From: Lachnospiraceae bacterium
Lineage (GTDB): Bacteria; Bacillota; Clostridia; Lachnospirales; Lachnospiraceae
Assembly (NCBI GenBank): GCA_021202635.1
Contig: JAJQCQ010000085.1
Span: 100,011-164,010 of the forward strand
Reading direction: 5' to 3'
Length of the DNA: 64,000 bases
The notes under the pieces are model-generated. The model had not been told where the DNA came from and did no database searches. It was given only the letters and a program-made list of their open reading frames with translations. The position numbers were made by a program, and so were the translations under genes. Of this stretch, positions 7,252 to 16,386 are shown piece after piece. Every line of letters begins with the position of its first letter. The first letter of the stretch is position 1.

Positions 7252-8643
7252 TTATTTCGCACTCAGAAACTCGTGAATGCCCTTCGCTGCTGCTTTTCCG
7301 GCACCCATAGCCAGGATTACCGTCGCTGCGCCAGTGACCGCATCGCCGCCGGCAAATACCGCTTCCTTCGAAGTCTTTCCGGTCTCTTCATCTGCGATGA
7401 TGCATTTTCTGCGGTTTACATCAAGACCAATGGTGGTCGAGGAGATCAGAGGATTCGGTGAGGTACCAAGGGACATAATCACCGTATCTACGTCGAGATC
7501 AAACTCGGAACCAGGAATCGCTACCGGACGTCTTCTGCCGGAAGCATCCGGCTCACCAAGCTCCATGCGGATGCAGCGCATGCCGCAGACGGCATCATTC
7601 TCATCGACGAGAATCTCGGTCGGGTTGGTCAGAAGGTCAAAGATGATCCCTTCTTCTTTCGCATGATGAACCTCCTCCGCACGTGCCGGAAGCTCTGCTT
7701 CAGAACGGCGGTATACGATATGTACCTCCGCACCCAGACGAAGCGCTGTTCTTGCGGCATCCATTGCCACATTTCCGCCGCCGACTACTGCAACCTTTTT
7801 GCCCTTTACGATTGGCGTATCATAGTCCTCGCGGAACGCTTTCATGAGGTTATTTCTGGTCAGGTACTCATTCGCAGAGAAAACGCCCTTCGCGGTCTCG
7901 CCCGGAATACCCATGAACATTGGAAGACCGGCACCGGAACCAATGAATACAGCTTCGAAGCCTTCCTCGTCAAGCAGCTCATCAATCGTCACAGACTTGC
8001 CGATGATGACGTTTGTCTCAATCTTCACGCCGAGAGACTTGACATTCTCCACTTCCTTTGCCACAACATCAAGCTTCGGAAGACGGAATTCCGGGATACC
8101 ATAGACAAGCACTCCGCCCGCCTCATGCAGGGCTTCAAAAATCGTCACATCATACCCCAGCTTCGCCAGATCGCCTGCGCAGGTCAGTCCGGACGGACCA
8201 GAACCGATCACGGCTACCTTACGGCCATTCTTTGTCTCCGGAGCAGGAGGCTTAATGCCATTTTCTCTTGCCCAGTCTGCGACAAAGCGCTCCAGCTTGC
8301 CAATGGAAACGGAGTCTCCCTTGATGCCGCGCACACATTTGCCCTCGCACTGACTCTCCTGCGGACATACACGGCCGCAGATCGCCGGCAGGGCGCTGGA
8401 TCTGGAAATTACCTTATATGCTTCTTCGATGTTACCTTCTTTCACCTCAGCGATAAAGTCCGGAATATTGATATTTACCGGACAGCCCTCGATGCACTTC
8501 GCGTTCTTGCAGTGAAGACAGCGGGATGCCTCCTCCATCGCCTCTTCCTTGTTATAGCCAAGACATACTTCTTTAAAGTTTGTCGCTCTTACCTTTGGCT
8601 CCTGCTCTCTGACCGGAACCTTTACCATACCTTTTGCAGCCAT
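7252..8643 (-). CDS. nfnB: NADPH-binding flavoprotein NfnB / GltA-type (glutamate synthase small-subunit family)
   Basis: This 463-residue FAD and NADP-binding protein has two N-terminal [4Fe-4S] sites. Residues about 40-100 carry the cysteine sets CLHCKNAKCIEGCP and CGRVCPQESQCEGKC. An FAD-type Rossmann motif (VIGSGPSGLTCAGDL) follows near 145, and an NADP motif (VVGGGNVAMDAARTA) near 280. In anaerobes the small subunit directly upstream makes the pair NfnAB, which couples NADH, ferredoxin and NADP(H) by flavin-based electron bifurcation. Such pairs are often annotated as glutamate synthase or sulfide dehydrogenase. The one-base TAATG overlap with nfnA supports a fixed complex. No large glutamate synthase subunit is present, which favours NfnB. 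Confidence 0.9.
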   Translation of the reverse strand: MAAKGMVKVPVREQEPKVRATNFKEVCLGYNKEEAMEEASRCLHCKNAKCIEGCPVNINIPDFIAEVKEGNIEEAYKVISRSSALPAICGRVCPQESQCEGKCVRGIKGDSVSIGKLERFVADWARENGIKPPAPETKNGRKVAVIGSGPSGLTCAGDLAKLGYDVTIFEALHEAGGVLVYGIPEFRLPKLDVVAKEVENVKSLGVKIETNVIIGKSVTIDELLDEEGFEAVFIGSGAGLPMFMGIPGETAKGVFSANEYLTRNNLMKAFREDYDTPIVKGKKVAVVGGGNVAMDAARTALRLGAEVHIVYRRSEAELPARAEEVHHAKEEGIIFDLLTNPTEILVDENDAVCGMRCIRMELGEPDASGRRRPVAIPGSEFDLDVDTVIMSLGTSPNPLISSTTIGLDVNRRKCIIADEETGKTSKEAVFAGGDAVTGAATVILAMGAGKAAAKGIHEFLSAK

Positions 8644-9536
8644 TATTTGTCACCTCCGCAATTTCCGCATCCACCGTGATGCGTTTTCCCTTCGCGATAC
8701 GCAAGAAGCGCGCGGCCTTCTTCTGTCTTATACAGAGTCTGGCGTTTCATCGCCGCGTCGAAGTCAACCAGATGGCCGTCAAACTCCGGACCATCTACGC
8801 AGGCAAACTTCACTTCTCCACCGACCAGGATACGACAGGCGCCGCACATACCGGTACCGTCTACCATAATCGGGTTCATGCTGACAATGGTCTTCAGATT
8901 GTATTTCTTCGTCGTCAGGCAGCAGAACTTCATCATAATCATCGGTCCAATGGAAACACAGTGGTCGTAGGTCTTGCCTTCATGCTCGATCAGATCCTCA
9001 ATCACCTTCGTCACCATACCGCTTCTGCCGTAGGAACCGTCATCCGTCGTTATGTAAAGATTATCACAGACGGATTTAAACTTATCTTCCATGATCACAA
9101 GGTCTTTGGTCTTCGCACCGATAATTACATCACAGCCTACGCCGTGCTCATGCAGCCATTTCGCCTGCGGATATACCGGAGCTGTGCCAACGCCGCCCGC
9201 GACAAACAGAATTTTCTTTTTCTTCGTCTCTTCCAGCTCGCTCTCCAGGCACAGCTCAGACGGCTGTCCGAGCGGACCTACAAAATCACAGAACGAGTCA
9301 CCGGCCTGAAGCTCGGCAAATTTCTCTGTGGATACTCCGATCGGCATAAAGACAATCGTGATCGTCCCCGCCTCTCTGTCAAAATCGCAGATCGTCAGCG
9401 GAATGCGCTCTCCTGTCTCATCTGCCTTCGCGATGATAAACTGTCCCGGCAGGCAGCGCCTTGCAACGCGCGGCGCGTCTACAACCATCTCGTAGATGTT
9501 GTTTGCAAGCTTTCCGGCTTTTAAAATTTTGTACAT
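8643..9536 (-). CDS. nfnA: NfnA / SudB-type ferredoxin-NAD(P)+ reductase subunit
   Basis: This 297-residue protein has the ferredoxin-NADP reductase fold: an FAD domain (residues about 1-95, LPGQFIIAKADETGERIPLT), an NAD domain with LFVAGGVGTAPVYPQ (about 112-126), and a C-terminal [2Fe-2S] binding segment with GTGMCGACRILVGGEVKFAC. It forms a heterodimer with the GltA-like protein encoded immediately after it. In NfnAB this subunit binds NAD(H) and takes part in bifurcation. The last 20 residues are rich in His, Gly and Cys (HHGGCGNCGGDK), which could hold a metal; that is not a core family feature. The start has a GAGG ribosome binding site. Confidence 0.9.
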   Translation of the reverse strand: MYKILKAGKLANNIYEMVVDAPRVARRCLPGQFIIAKADETGERIPLTICDFDREAGTITIVFMPIGVSTEKFAELQAGDSFCDFVGPLGQPSELCLESELEETKKKKILFVAGGVGTAPVYPQAKWLHEHGVGCDVIIGAKTKDLVIMEDKFKSVCDNLYITTDDGSYGRSGMVTKVIEDLIEHEGKTYDHCVSIGPMIMMKFCCLTTKKYNLKTIVSMNPIMVDGTGMCGACRILVGGEVKFACVDGPEFDGHLVDFDAAMKRQTLYKTEEGRALLAYREGKTHHGGCGNCGGDK

Positions 9537-9564
9537 ATCCTACCTCCTGAGGTTTCTTATGAAA

Positions 9565-9588
9565 GTAACTATGAGAATTCATAGCTAC
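9565..9588 (-). promoter_or_regulatory. 24-base inverted repeat in the nfnA leader
   Basis: GTAACTATGA (9565-9574) and TCATAGCTAC (9579-9588) are complementary over 10 bases with one wobble pair, separated by GAAT. It lies between the nfnA promoter and its ribosome binding site. It could be a repressor operator or an RNA hairpin. It does not match the Rex consensus. Confidence 0.5.
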
Positions 9589-9605
9589 GAAAACACATTG
9601 CGAAT

Positions 9606-9634
9606 AGTATAAAACAATCCCGGCGATAATTCAA
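9606..9634 (-). promoter_or_regulatory. Promoter of nfnA-nfnB
   Basis: On the minus strand TTGAAT (9629-9634) and TATACT (9606-9611) have 17-base spacing. It sits about 70 bases before the nfnA start codon. Confidence 0.7.
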
Positions 9635-9687
9635 TGGTCAATTTTTGTAATTCCGACATTTCACGCAAAAAATGAAGAAAACACCGG

Positions 9688-9716
9688 TTTACTTTTCAGA
9701 AAGGAAAGAGTATACT
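9688..9716 (+). promoter_or_regulatory. Promoter of pyrC
   Basis: TTTACT (9688-9693) and TATACT (9711-9716) have 17-base spacing and lie 32 bases before the pyrC ATG. AAAAGGAG precedes the start codon. Confidence 0.68.
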
Positions 9717-9748
9717 GCGGGAAAAGATGAAAAAGGAGTACACGTTCC

Positions 9749-11074
9749 ATGATTATCAAAAACGGCACGATATTATCCCCCGGAACACAGGAAGAATATG
9801 CTGCGGACCTGCGCATTGCAGACGGCCTGATTGCAGAAATCGCCCTTCCGGGTTCCCTGTCTCCGGATTCTGACGAGGAAAAAGTCCTGGATGCCTCCTC
9901 CTGTGTGATCGCTCCCGGACTGGTCGACGTCCATGTGCATTTTCGCGACCCCGGATTTACCTGGAAGGAAGATCTGCACACCGGCGCGTGCGCTGCTGCC
10001 GCGGGAGGCTTTACCACCGTGATCTGCATGGCGAACACAAAACCGCCTGTCGATAACACGGATACGCTCTCGGACCTCCTTTTGCGTGCACAAAAGGAAG
10101 CCATCCGCATCCGTTTCACCGCTGCTGTCACCAAAGGCCTCGCAGGAAAGGAACTGACCGATTTTGAAACTCTCGCCGGACTGGGCGCATGCGGTTTCAC
10201 AGATGATGGGATTCCGCTCTGCGACGAAAAGCTGACTGAGCAGGCCATGTGCCGGGCAAAAGCACTCGGACTTCCTCTTTCCTTCCACGAGGAGGATCCG
10301 GCTTTTATTGAGAAATCCGGCACGAACCGTACTGCGCCTGCAATTGCAGAAGACATTCTGGTCGCCCGCGACTGCATGTTATCCAGATATACCGGCGCCG
10401 TCATCAACATCCAGCACATCAGCTCCGAAGCCTCCGTTGCGCTCGTGCGTACAGCCAAAGCCCTCGGTGCGCCTGTATTTGCGGAGGCGACTCCTCATCA
10501 TTTTTCGCTGACCGAGGAGGCAGTTGAAACGTACGGAACCTGTGCAAAAATGAATCCGCCGCTGCGGACAGAGGCGGATCGCCAGGCAATCATTGAAGGA
10601 CTAAACGACGGAACCATCGACATCATCGCCACCGACCACGCACCACACAGCACAGCAGAGAAGCAAAAAGAAGACTTCTTCGCAGCGCCCAGCGGCATCA
10701 TTGGCCTTGAGACGTCCCTGGGTCTTGGCATCACGAACCTCGTGCGCCCCAGTCATCTCACATTGATGCAGCTGCTTGAAAAGATGACCGTCAATCCAGC
10801 CAGGCTATATCGGATCAATACGCTGGCAAAACCCGCTACAGTACAGGACAATTTGCCTGAAAGCACACCAGAGTCATTCTTCTACGGTTCTATCCGTCCC
10901 GGCTGTGCGGCTGACCTCGTAATCTTTAATCCGAACGAAGCCTTTGTTGCCGGCAATTACCAGTCAAAGTCCGAAAACTCGCCATTTACCGGGATGGAAC
11001 TCTACGGCAGGGTTCACTACACGATCTGTAACGGGAAAATCGCCTGGGCTGCCTCTGATACAGCCTGTTTCTGA
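9749..11074 (+). CDS. pyrC: Dihydroorotase
   Basis: This 441-residue amidohydrolase converts carbamoyl-aspartate to dihydroorotate in de novo pyrimidine synthesis. It shows the class I dihydroorotase motifs: the metal-binding VDVHVHFRDPG near residue 58, CMANTKPPVDN, the His-containing INIQHISS and EATPHHFSLTEE segments, and IDIIATDHAPHS with the catalytic Asp. A short Pro/Ser/Glu-rich insertion lies before the C-terminal GSIRPGCAADLVIF strand region. It is a single gene here, divergent from nfnA, with its own promoter and a strong ribosome binding site. Confidence 0.95.
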   Translation: MIIKNGTILSPGTQEEYAADLRIADGLIAEIALPGSLSPDSDEEKVLDASSCVIAPGLVDVHVHFRDPGFTWKEDLHTGACAAAAGGFTTVICMANTKPPVDNTDTLSDLLLRAQKEAIRIRFTAAVTKGLAGKELTDFETLAGLGACGFTDDGIPLCDEKLTEQAMCRAKALGLPLSFHEEDPAFIEKSGTNRTAPAIAEDILVARDCMLSRYTGAVINIQHISSEASVALVRTAKALGAPVFAEATPHHFSLTEEAVETYGTCAKMNPPLRTEADRQAIIEGLNDGTIDIIATDHAPHSTAEKQKEDFFAAPSGIIGLETSLGLGITNLVRPSHLTLMQLLEKMTVNPARLYRINTLAKPATVQDNLPESTPESFFYGSIRPGCAADLVIFNPNEAFVAGNYQSKSENSPFTGMELYGRVHYTICNGKIAWAASDTACF

Positions 11075-11103
11075 CACATCCAGGCGAACAGAACGGTTCT
11101 TTT

Positions 11104-11130
11104 ATCCGGAAGCGATCGCAGCTTCCGGAT
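11104..11130. terminator. Hairpin between convergent pyrC and yqeG
   Basis: ATCCGGAAGC (11104-11113) and GCTTCCGGAT (11121-11130) form a perfect 10-base stem with a 7-base loop between the two convergent genes. Neither side has a clear T-run, so termination would be partial; the role is inferred from position. Confidence 0.5.
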
Positions 11131-11147
11131 AGTCGATCCCCACATAC

Positions 11148-11645
11148 TCACTTTTTCTGCCTCCAGTAAAAATATAATACTATTTTCTCCAGCTTTCTTT
11201 TGAACACAATCTGAATCTCTTCTTTCGGGTGAATCGGCTTCACCAGAATCGAATACAGACCCGCTCGCCGCGCACCATACACATCCGTAAACAGCTGATC
11301 ACCGACAAACAGGGTCGTAGAACGGGTCGTCCCCATCGTCTCCATTGCCCGCTGATACCCTTTCCTGGACGGCTTATGCGCATCCTCAATAAAGTGCGCA
11401 CCAATGTCACGGTTAAACATCTCCACCCGCTCCCGCTGATTATTCGAGAGCAAACAGCACGAAAATCCCAATGCCCCCAGATAAGAAAACAAAGCCCTTG
11501 CCCGCTCATTCGCCGGAGCCCCATGCGGTACCAGCGTATTATCAATATCAAAAATAATCCCGCGATATCCCCGCTGATAAAACGACGAATAATCAATCAC
11601 ATACGCAGAATCCAGATATTCATCCGGGTAGAACATCTCAAACAT
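11148..11645 (-). CDS. yqeG: YqeG-family HAD-IIIA phosphatase
   Basis: This 165-residue HAD phosphatase carries motif I as IIFDIDNTLVPHGAP (Asp nucleophile and acid Asp near residues 33-35), motif II in CLLSNNQRERV and motif III in FVGDQLFTDVYGARRAG. The family is widespread in Firmicutes, and its physiological substrate is unsettled; some relatives act on phosphatidylglycerophosphate. It lies about 90 bases downstream of polC on the same strand and converges with pyrC. Confidence 0.9.
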   Translation of the reverse strand: MFEMFYPDEYLDSAYVIDYSSFYQRGYRGIIFDIDNTLVPHGAPANERARALFSYLGALGFSCCLLSNNQRERVEMFNRDIGAHFIEDAHKPSRKGYQRAMETMGTTRSTTLFVGDQLFTDVYGARRAGLYSILVKPIHPKEEIQIVFKRKLEKIVLYFYWRQKK

Positions 11646-11737
11646 ACTGTTAACGTCTCCTGTAATTCAGTAATTTATTAATTGTGAAAACCTTCCGCGT
11701 CCGAAGCAGCCCTACGGCAGCCGCCGCACTCATTCCC

Positions 11738-14700
11738 TCACCGCGGCATCATATCAAAAATCGACAACTGATTCGTCTCAGGCAGCCCGTCAAGGATTTT
11801 GAGATCTACGAGCAGGTCCGTCATCGTCTTCCCGACCTTGGCGCGCGTCATGAAATCATCCTTTGAGAGGAATGGCCCATCCTTGCAGGCGTCCACGATC
11901 GACGCGGCTGCCTTATCGCCCAGTCCGGAGATGGAGCTTAACGACGGCATAATATCATTCCCAACGATTTGGAATCTCGTCGCCTGTGCTTTATAGATGT
12001 CAATCGGCACGAAGTTCAGTCCTCGCGCGTACATTTCCAGCACACTCTTCATATCTTTATAGGTATCCTGCTCTTTTTTGCTTAAGGAGTCCATGCGTTT
12101 CTCAAAATCTGTCATATGGTAAAGCAGCTTTTCTTTTCCCAGACACATCAGCTCATAATCAAAGCCGGACGCGCGGATGCTGAAGTAAGCCGCGTAATAA
12201 GCCTGCGGATAATTGATCTTACAATAAGCGATACGCCACGCCATCATGACATAGGCCGCCGCATGTGCTTTCGGGAACATATATTTGATCTTTTTGCACG
12301 ACCAGATATACCAGTCCGGCACATCGTGGGCGATCATCTCTGCTTCCCATTCCAGCTTCAGTCCCTTCCCTTTGCGGACGCTCTCCATGATGGTAAAGGA
12401 GAGCTCACTGTCCATGCCCTTGCTGATCAGGTAGATCATGATATCGTCCCGGGTACAGATCGCCGTGGAAATGGTCGCCTTCCCTTCCTGGATCAGCGTC
12501 TGTGCGTTGCCCAGCCACACATCGGTACCATGCGCCAGACCGGCAATACGAACAAGGTCAGAGAAATACTTTGGTTTCGTGTCGATCAGCATCTGCATGG
12601 CGAATTCAGTACCAAACTCCGGAATGCCCAGAGAGCCGAGCGGCACGCCGCCGATGTCATCCGGCGTAATCCCAAGTGCTTCCGTGCTCGTAAACAGAGA
12701 CATGACCTCCGGGTCATCCAATGGAATTTCTTTCGGATCCAGCCCGGTCAGGTCCTGCAGCATGCGGATCATGGTCGGATCATCGTGTCCGAGAATATCA
12801 AGCTTGAGCAGGTTGTGGTCAATCGAGTGGTAGTCAAAATGGGTCGTCACGATATCCGTCGTCATATCGTTCGCCGGATGCTGTACCGGCGTAAAGGAGT
12901 AAATCTCATCGCCAATCGGCAGAACGATAATGCCGCCCGGATGCTGCCCGGTCGTCCGGCGTACGCCGACACAGCCCTGGACAATCCGGTCAATCTCACA
13001 GTTTCGCTTATGGATATTGCGTTCTTCATAATAGTTTTTTACATAGCCAAACGCTGTTTTATCCGCAAGCGTACCGATCGTCCCGGCACGGAAGGTCTGT
13101 CCCGCGCCGAAAATCACCTCCGTGTACTTATGCGCCTTGCTCTGATATTCACCGGAAAAGTTCAGGTCGATATCCGGCTCCTTATTTCCCTTAAATCCCA
13201 GGAATGTCTCGAATGGAATATCAAATCCCTCTTTTTTCAATTTTGTCCCGCAGTTCGGGCAGATTTTGTCGGGCATATCGCAGCCGGCCATACCGGCATA
13301 TTTTTTGACTTCCTCCGAATCAAAATCGCTGTAATGACAGTTCGGACAGATGTAGTGCGGGCTCAGAGGGTTAACCTCTGTAATTCCGGACATCGTCGCG
13401 ACAAACGAAGAACCGACTGAGCCTCGGGAACCAACCAGATAACCGTCCGCATTCGATTTCCAAACCAGCTTCTGCGCAATGATATACATGACGGCAAATC
13501 CATTGGAAATGATCGAGTGCAGTTCGCGCTCCAGTCGCTCTGACACAATCGGCGGCAGCTCTTCCCCATAGATTTCATGTGCCTTCTCATAACACAGGTT
13601 TCGCAGAATCTGATCTGAATTTTCGATGACAGGCGGACATTTGTCCGGACGCACCGGAGAAATCCGCTCACACATATCTGCAATTTTTTCCGTATTCGTC
13701 ACAACGACTTCATATGCTTTCTTTTCCCCGAGGTATGTAAATTCATTCAGCATCTCCTCTGTTGTGCGCAGATAAAGAGGAGCCTGCTCATCCGAATCTT
13801 TAAATCCGCGGCTTCCCATAATGATCCGGCGGTAAACCTCATCCTGCGGATCCAGAAAATGCACATCACAGGTGGCCACGACCGGTTTATGGTACTGCTC
13901 TCCTAATTCTACAATCCGCCGGTTCAGATCCTGGAGCTCTTCTATTGTTTTGCGGTCCTCATAATCCTCCTTCGTCATAAACAGGTTATTTCCAAGAGGC
14001 TGTATTTCCAGATAATCATAAAACTCGACCAGCCGGGCGATCTCCGGCGCGGAAGCACCGCGAACCAGAGCCCGGTACAGCTCTCCCGCCTCGCAGGCAG
14101 AGCCAAGCAGCAGTCCCTCGCGGTTTTGCTCCAGAACGCTCTTCGGAATGCGCGGATGGCGGTTATAATAATCGATATGCGACCATGACACCAGCCGGTA
14201 CAGGTTTGTTCGTCCGACCTCATTTGCAGCCAGTATAATTGCGTGATAGGTCGGCAGCTTTTTAATCTGGTCTTTTGACGAGTGCCCCAGATCGTTGAGC
14301 TGAGCAAGCGTTGTGATTTCCCTTTTCTGAAGCATTCCTAAAAATTTTTCAAAAATCTCCGCGGTGCATCCGGCATCATCCACCGCGCGATGGTGATGTC
14401 CCAATGGCACGCCAACGGCTTTTGCGACAGTGTCCAGCTTAAACCGGTTCAGAGCCGGAAGCAGCACGCGCGCCATCGCCACGGTATCGACCGCAGTTTT
14501 ATCACAGGGAATCGCCAGTCTGCGGCAGTTTTCCTCGATAAAGCTCATATCAAAAGATGCGTTGTGCGCTACCATCACACATCCCTCGCAGAATTCCATG
14601 AATTCCGGCAGAACGGTCTCGATTGTGGGGGCATCCATGACCATATTGTCATTGATACTGGTCAGTTCCTCAATCCGGAAAGGAATCGGCACCTGCGGAT

Positions 14701-16327
14701 TGACGAATGTGCTGAATTTATCTGTGATTTTTCCATTCTGCACTTTTACAGCACCGATTTCAATGATGCGGTTGTTCTGCGGAGAAAAACCGGTCGTCTC
14801 CAGGTCAAAAACAACGAAATCCGCGTCCAGATCCTGTCCCTTTTCATTTACCGCAATTTCTTTCTGATCATCTACAAGATAAGCTTCCACGCCATAGATG
14901 ACCTTAAAATCACTGCCCTGGGGGATCGCGTGATTGGCATCCGGGAAAGCCTGCACTGCCCCGTGGTCCGTGATTGCAATTGCTTTGTGCCCCCAGCTGA
15001 TAGCCCGTGCAATGATATCCTTCACATCAGAAACGCCATCCATATCACTCATTTTGGTGTGACAGTGCAGCTCTACACGCTTCTCAATGGCGTTATCGAC
15101 ACGTTTGACGCGGAAGTCAGCGATCTTTTTGATTCCCTGAACATTGCCGATCGTCAGCTGACTGTCAAACCGGTCAATCGTGGTCACACCACTGATCATC
15201 AGAAAAGCATCTTTTTTGATCGAGGGGGCAAGCTCTTCCGCCTGTTCCTTCGTCAGAAACATTTTGACATTAATCGAGTCAGTAAAATCAGTGATTGTAA
15301 AAATAAAGAGGATTTTTCCAATCCGCAGCTCCCTCTGTTCCACCGAAAGAACCTGCCCCCGGAGGAGCACACTGCCGATCTCACCGGTAACTGTCTCAAT
15401 GAGAATCGGCTCTCCGTCAAAATCTCTGCCATAAATGACATCCGGATTGTCAGAACGACGGAAACCGCCCGACCGATCCCGGTAAAAACCGCTGCTTCTC
15501 TTCTGCGTGTCGCCTCCGGCTGTCGCCGGATTCCTCGAAAATTTCCCGGAAAAGGAGTTGTCGTTCCCGCTGTGATCGGCTGCCGGAAAGTCCGCGTTTT
15601 TCTTTCCCATACCGGAAGCACCCGGCGCATTGCCCTTTGAAGCCTCTTTTGCACTGGATTTTGCCTTGCTGTTCGCCGTGTTTTTCGCATAGCTGTCCAA
15701 TGCTCCGGTATCCCCGGCGGAGGGCTCCTCCTCGTCCTGTTTTGCTCTGGCATAGTTTTTCGAGATCGCCGCAACCTCCTGCTCCAGCTCCAGGTCGGCC
15801 TGTTCCCTCTTGCGGTTTCTTACCGGCTTCGTTCGTTCGGAGCTTACATGGAAATTCATTCCGCAGCGCTCACAGAATATTTTTTCCAGAATTTCCAGTA
15901 ATTCCTTCTCTTTTCCATCCGCCACAACGGAATCCGGAATCTGAAGCTTCAACGTGTCTTCATCTGTAAATTCTTTATCAGACTGAACAAACAGCGTATA
16001 GAGAAGCGCATTATAATTTTTCAGCTCCAGTGAAATACTCTCTTCGTAGAGCGGCATCAGGCGCCTGGGGGTATATTGTCTGGAAAGGTGAAATTTTTCA
16101 ATCACCTTTACCGTCAGATACGCATCCGGAAAAAGCTGGTTTTTAATATCATCCTCCAGCTCCAGTACGTACTTTTTAAAGACCAGCCGGTCACTCGCAA
16201 TATAGACGTGCATAAAATCCCGGCGGCTGTTCATCGTTACGCGCTCGACTGTCACATATTCCAACAGTCCCGCGAGAGAGTCGCTCACATCCAGAGCCGG
16301 AAATACATCCGTAAATGACTTGCTCAC
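11738..16327 (-). CDS. polC: DNA polymerase III alpha subunit, PolC type
   Basis: This 1529-residue replicative polymerase is typical of low-GC Gram-positives. The order is: an N-terminal domain (1-165), a charged then Ala/Ser/Lys/Asn/Gly-rich low-complexity linker (about 175-296), an OB fold (about 305-405), a split PHP domain beginning at VELHCHTKMSDMDGV (about 418), an inserted DnaQ-like 3'-5' exonuclease starting VVFDLETTGF (about 505), and then the remaining PHP, palm, fingers and helix-hairpin-helix regions (GQHPGGIIVLP, EPDIDLNFSGEYQ, SISGLGDKAAASI). The start codon is GTG, with AGGCAGGAA upstream. The linker of roughly 100 residues is longer and lower in complexity than usual. The gene follows ispG in a long same-strand run. 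Confidence 0.97.
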   Translation of the reverse strand: MSKSFTDVFPALDVSDSLAGLLEYVTVERVTMNSRRDFMHVYIASDRLVFKKYVLELEDDIKNQLFPDAYLTVKVIEKFHLSRQYTPRRLMPLYEESISLELKNYNALLYTLFVQSDKEFTDEDTLKLQIPDSVVADGKEKELLEILEKIFCERCGMNFHVSSERTKPVRNRKREQADLELEQEVAAISKNYARAKQDEEEPSAGDTGALDSYAKNTANSKAKSSAKEASKGNAPGASGMGKKNADFPAADHSGNDNSFSGKFSRNPATAGGDTQKRSSGFYRDRSGGFRRSDNPDVIYGRDFDGEPILIETVTGEIGSVLLRGQVLSVEQRELRIGKILFIFTITDFTDSINVKMFLTKEQAEELAPSIKKDAFLMISGVTTIDRFDSQLTIGNVQGIKKIADFRVKRVDNAIEKRVELHCHTKMSDMDGVSDVKDIIARAISWGHKAIAITDHGAVQAFPDANHAIPQGSDFKVIYGVEAYLVDDQKEIAVNEKGQDLDADFVVFDLETTGFSPQNNRIIEIGAVKVQNGKITDKFSTFVNPQVPIPFRIEELTSINDNMVMDAPTIETVLPEFMEFCEGCVMVAHNASFDMSFIEENCRRLAIPCDKTAVDTVAMARVLLPALNRFKLDTVAKAVGVPLGHHHRAVDDAGCTAEIFEKFLGMLQKREITTLAQLNDLGHSSKDQIKKLPTYHAIILAANEVGRTNLYRLVSWSHIDYYNRHPRIPKSVLEQNREGLLLGSACEAGELYRALVRGASAPEIARLVEFYDYLEIQPLGNNLFMTKEDYEDRKTIEELQDLNRRIVELGEQYHKPVVATCDVHFLDPQDEVYRRIIMGSRGFKDSDEQAPLYLRTTEEMLNEFTYLGEKKAYEVVVTNTEKIADMCERISPVRPDKCPPVIENSDQILRNLCYEKAHEIYGEELPPIVSERLERELHSIISNGFAVMYIIAQKLVWKSNADGYLVGSRGSVGSSFVATMSGITEVNPLSPHYICPNCHYSDFDSEEVKKYAGMAGCDMPDKICPNCGTKLKKEGFDIPFETFLGFKGNKEPDIDLNFSGEYQSKAHKYTEVIFGAGQTFRAGTIGTLADKTAFGYVKNYYEERNIHKRNCEIDRIVQGCVGVRRTTGQHPGGIIVLPIGDEIYSFTPVQHPANDMTTDIVTTHFDYHSIDHNLLKLDILGHDDPTMIRMLQDLTGLDPKEIPLDDPEVMSLFTSTEALGITPDDIGGVPLGSLGIPEFGTEFAMQMLIDTKPKYFSDLVRIAGLAHGTDVWLGNAQTLIQEGKATISTAICTRDDIMIYLISKGMDSELSFTIMESVRKGKGLKLEWEAEMIAHDVPDWYIWSCKKIKYMFPKAHAAAYVMMAWRIAYCKINYPQAYYAAYFSIRASGFDYELMCLGKEKLLYHMTDFEKRMDSLSKKEQDTYKDMKSVLEMYARGLNFVPIDIYKAQATRFQIVGNDIMPSLSSISGLGDKAAASIVDACKDGPFLSKDDFMTRAKVGKTMTDLLVDLKILDGLPETNQLSIFDMMPR

Positions 16328-16386
16328 ACAAAATTCCTGCCTTTCTGCCCTCTGATCCTCCGTATTCCTGTTGCCGCTCCGGTTTT

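Noticed and set aside
8643..9536. Calling the pair a glutamate synthase or sulfide dehydrogenase
   Set aside because: There is no large glutamate synthase subunit, and the adjacent FAD/[2Fe-2S] subunit fits NfnA; the NfnAB reading explains both genes.
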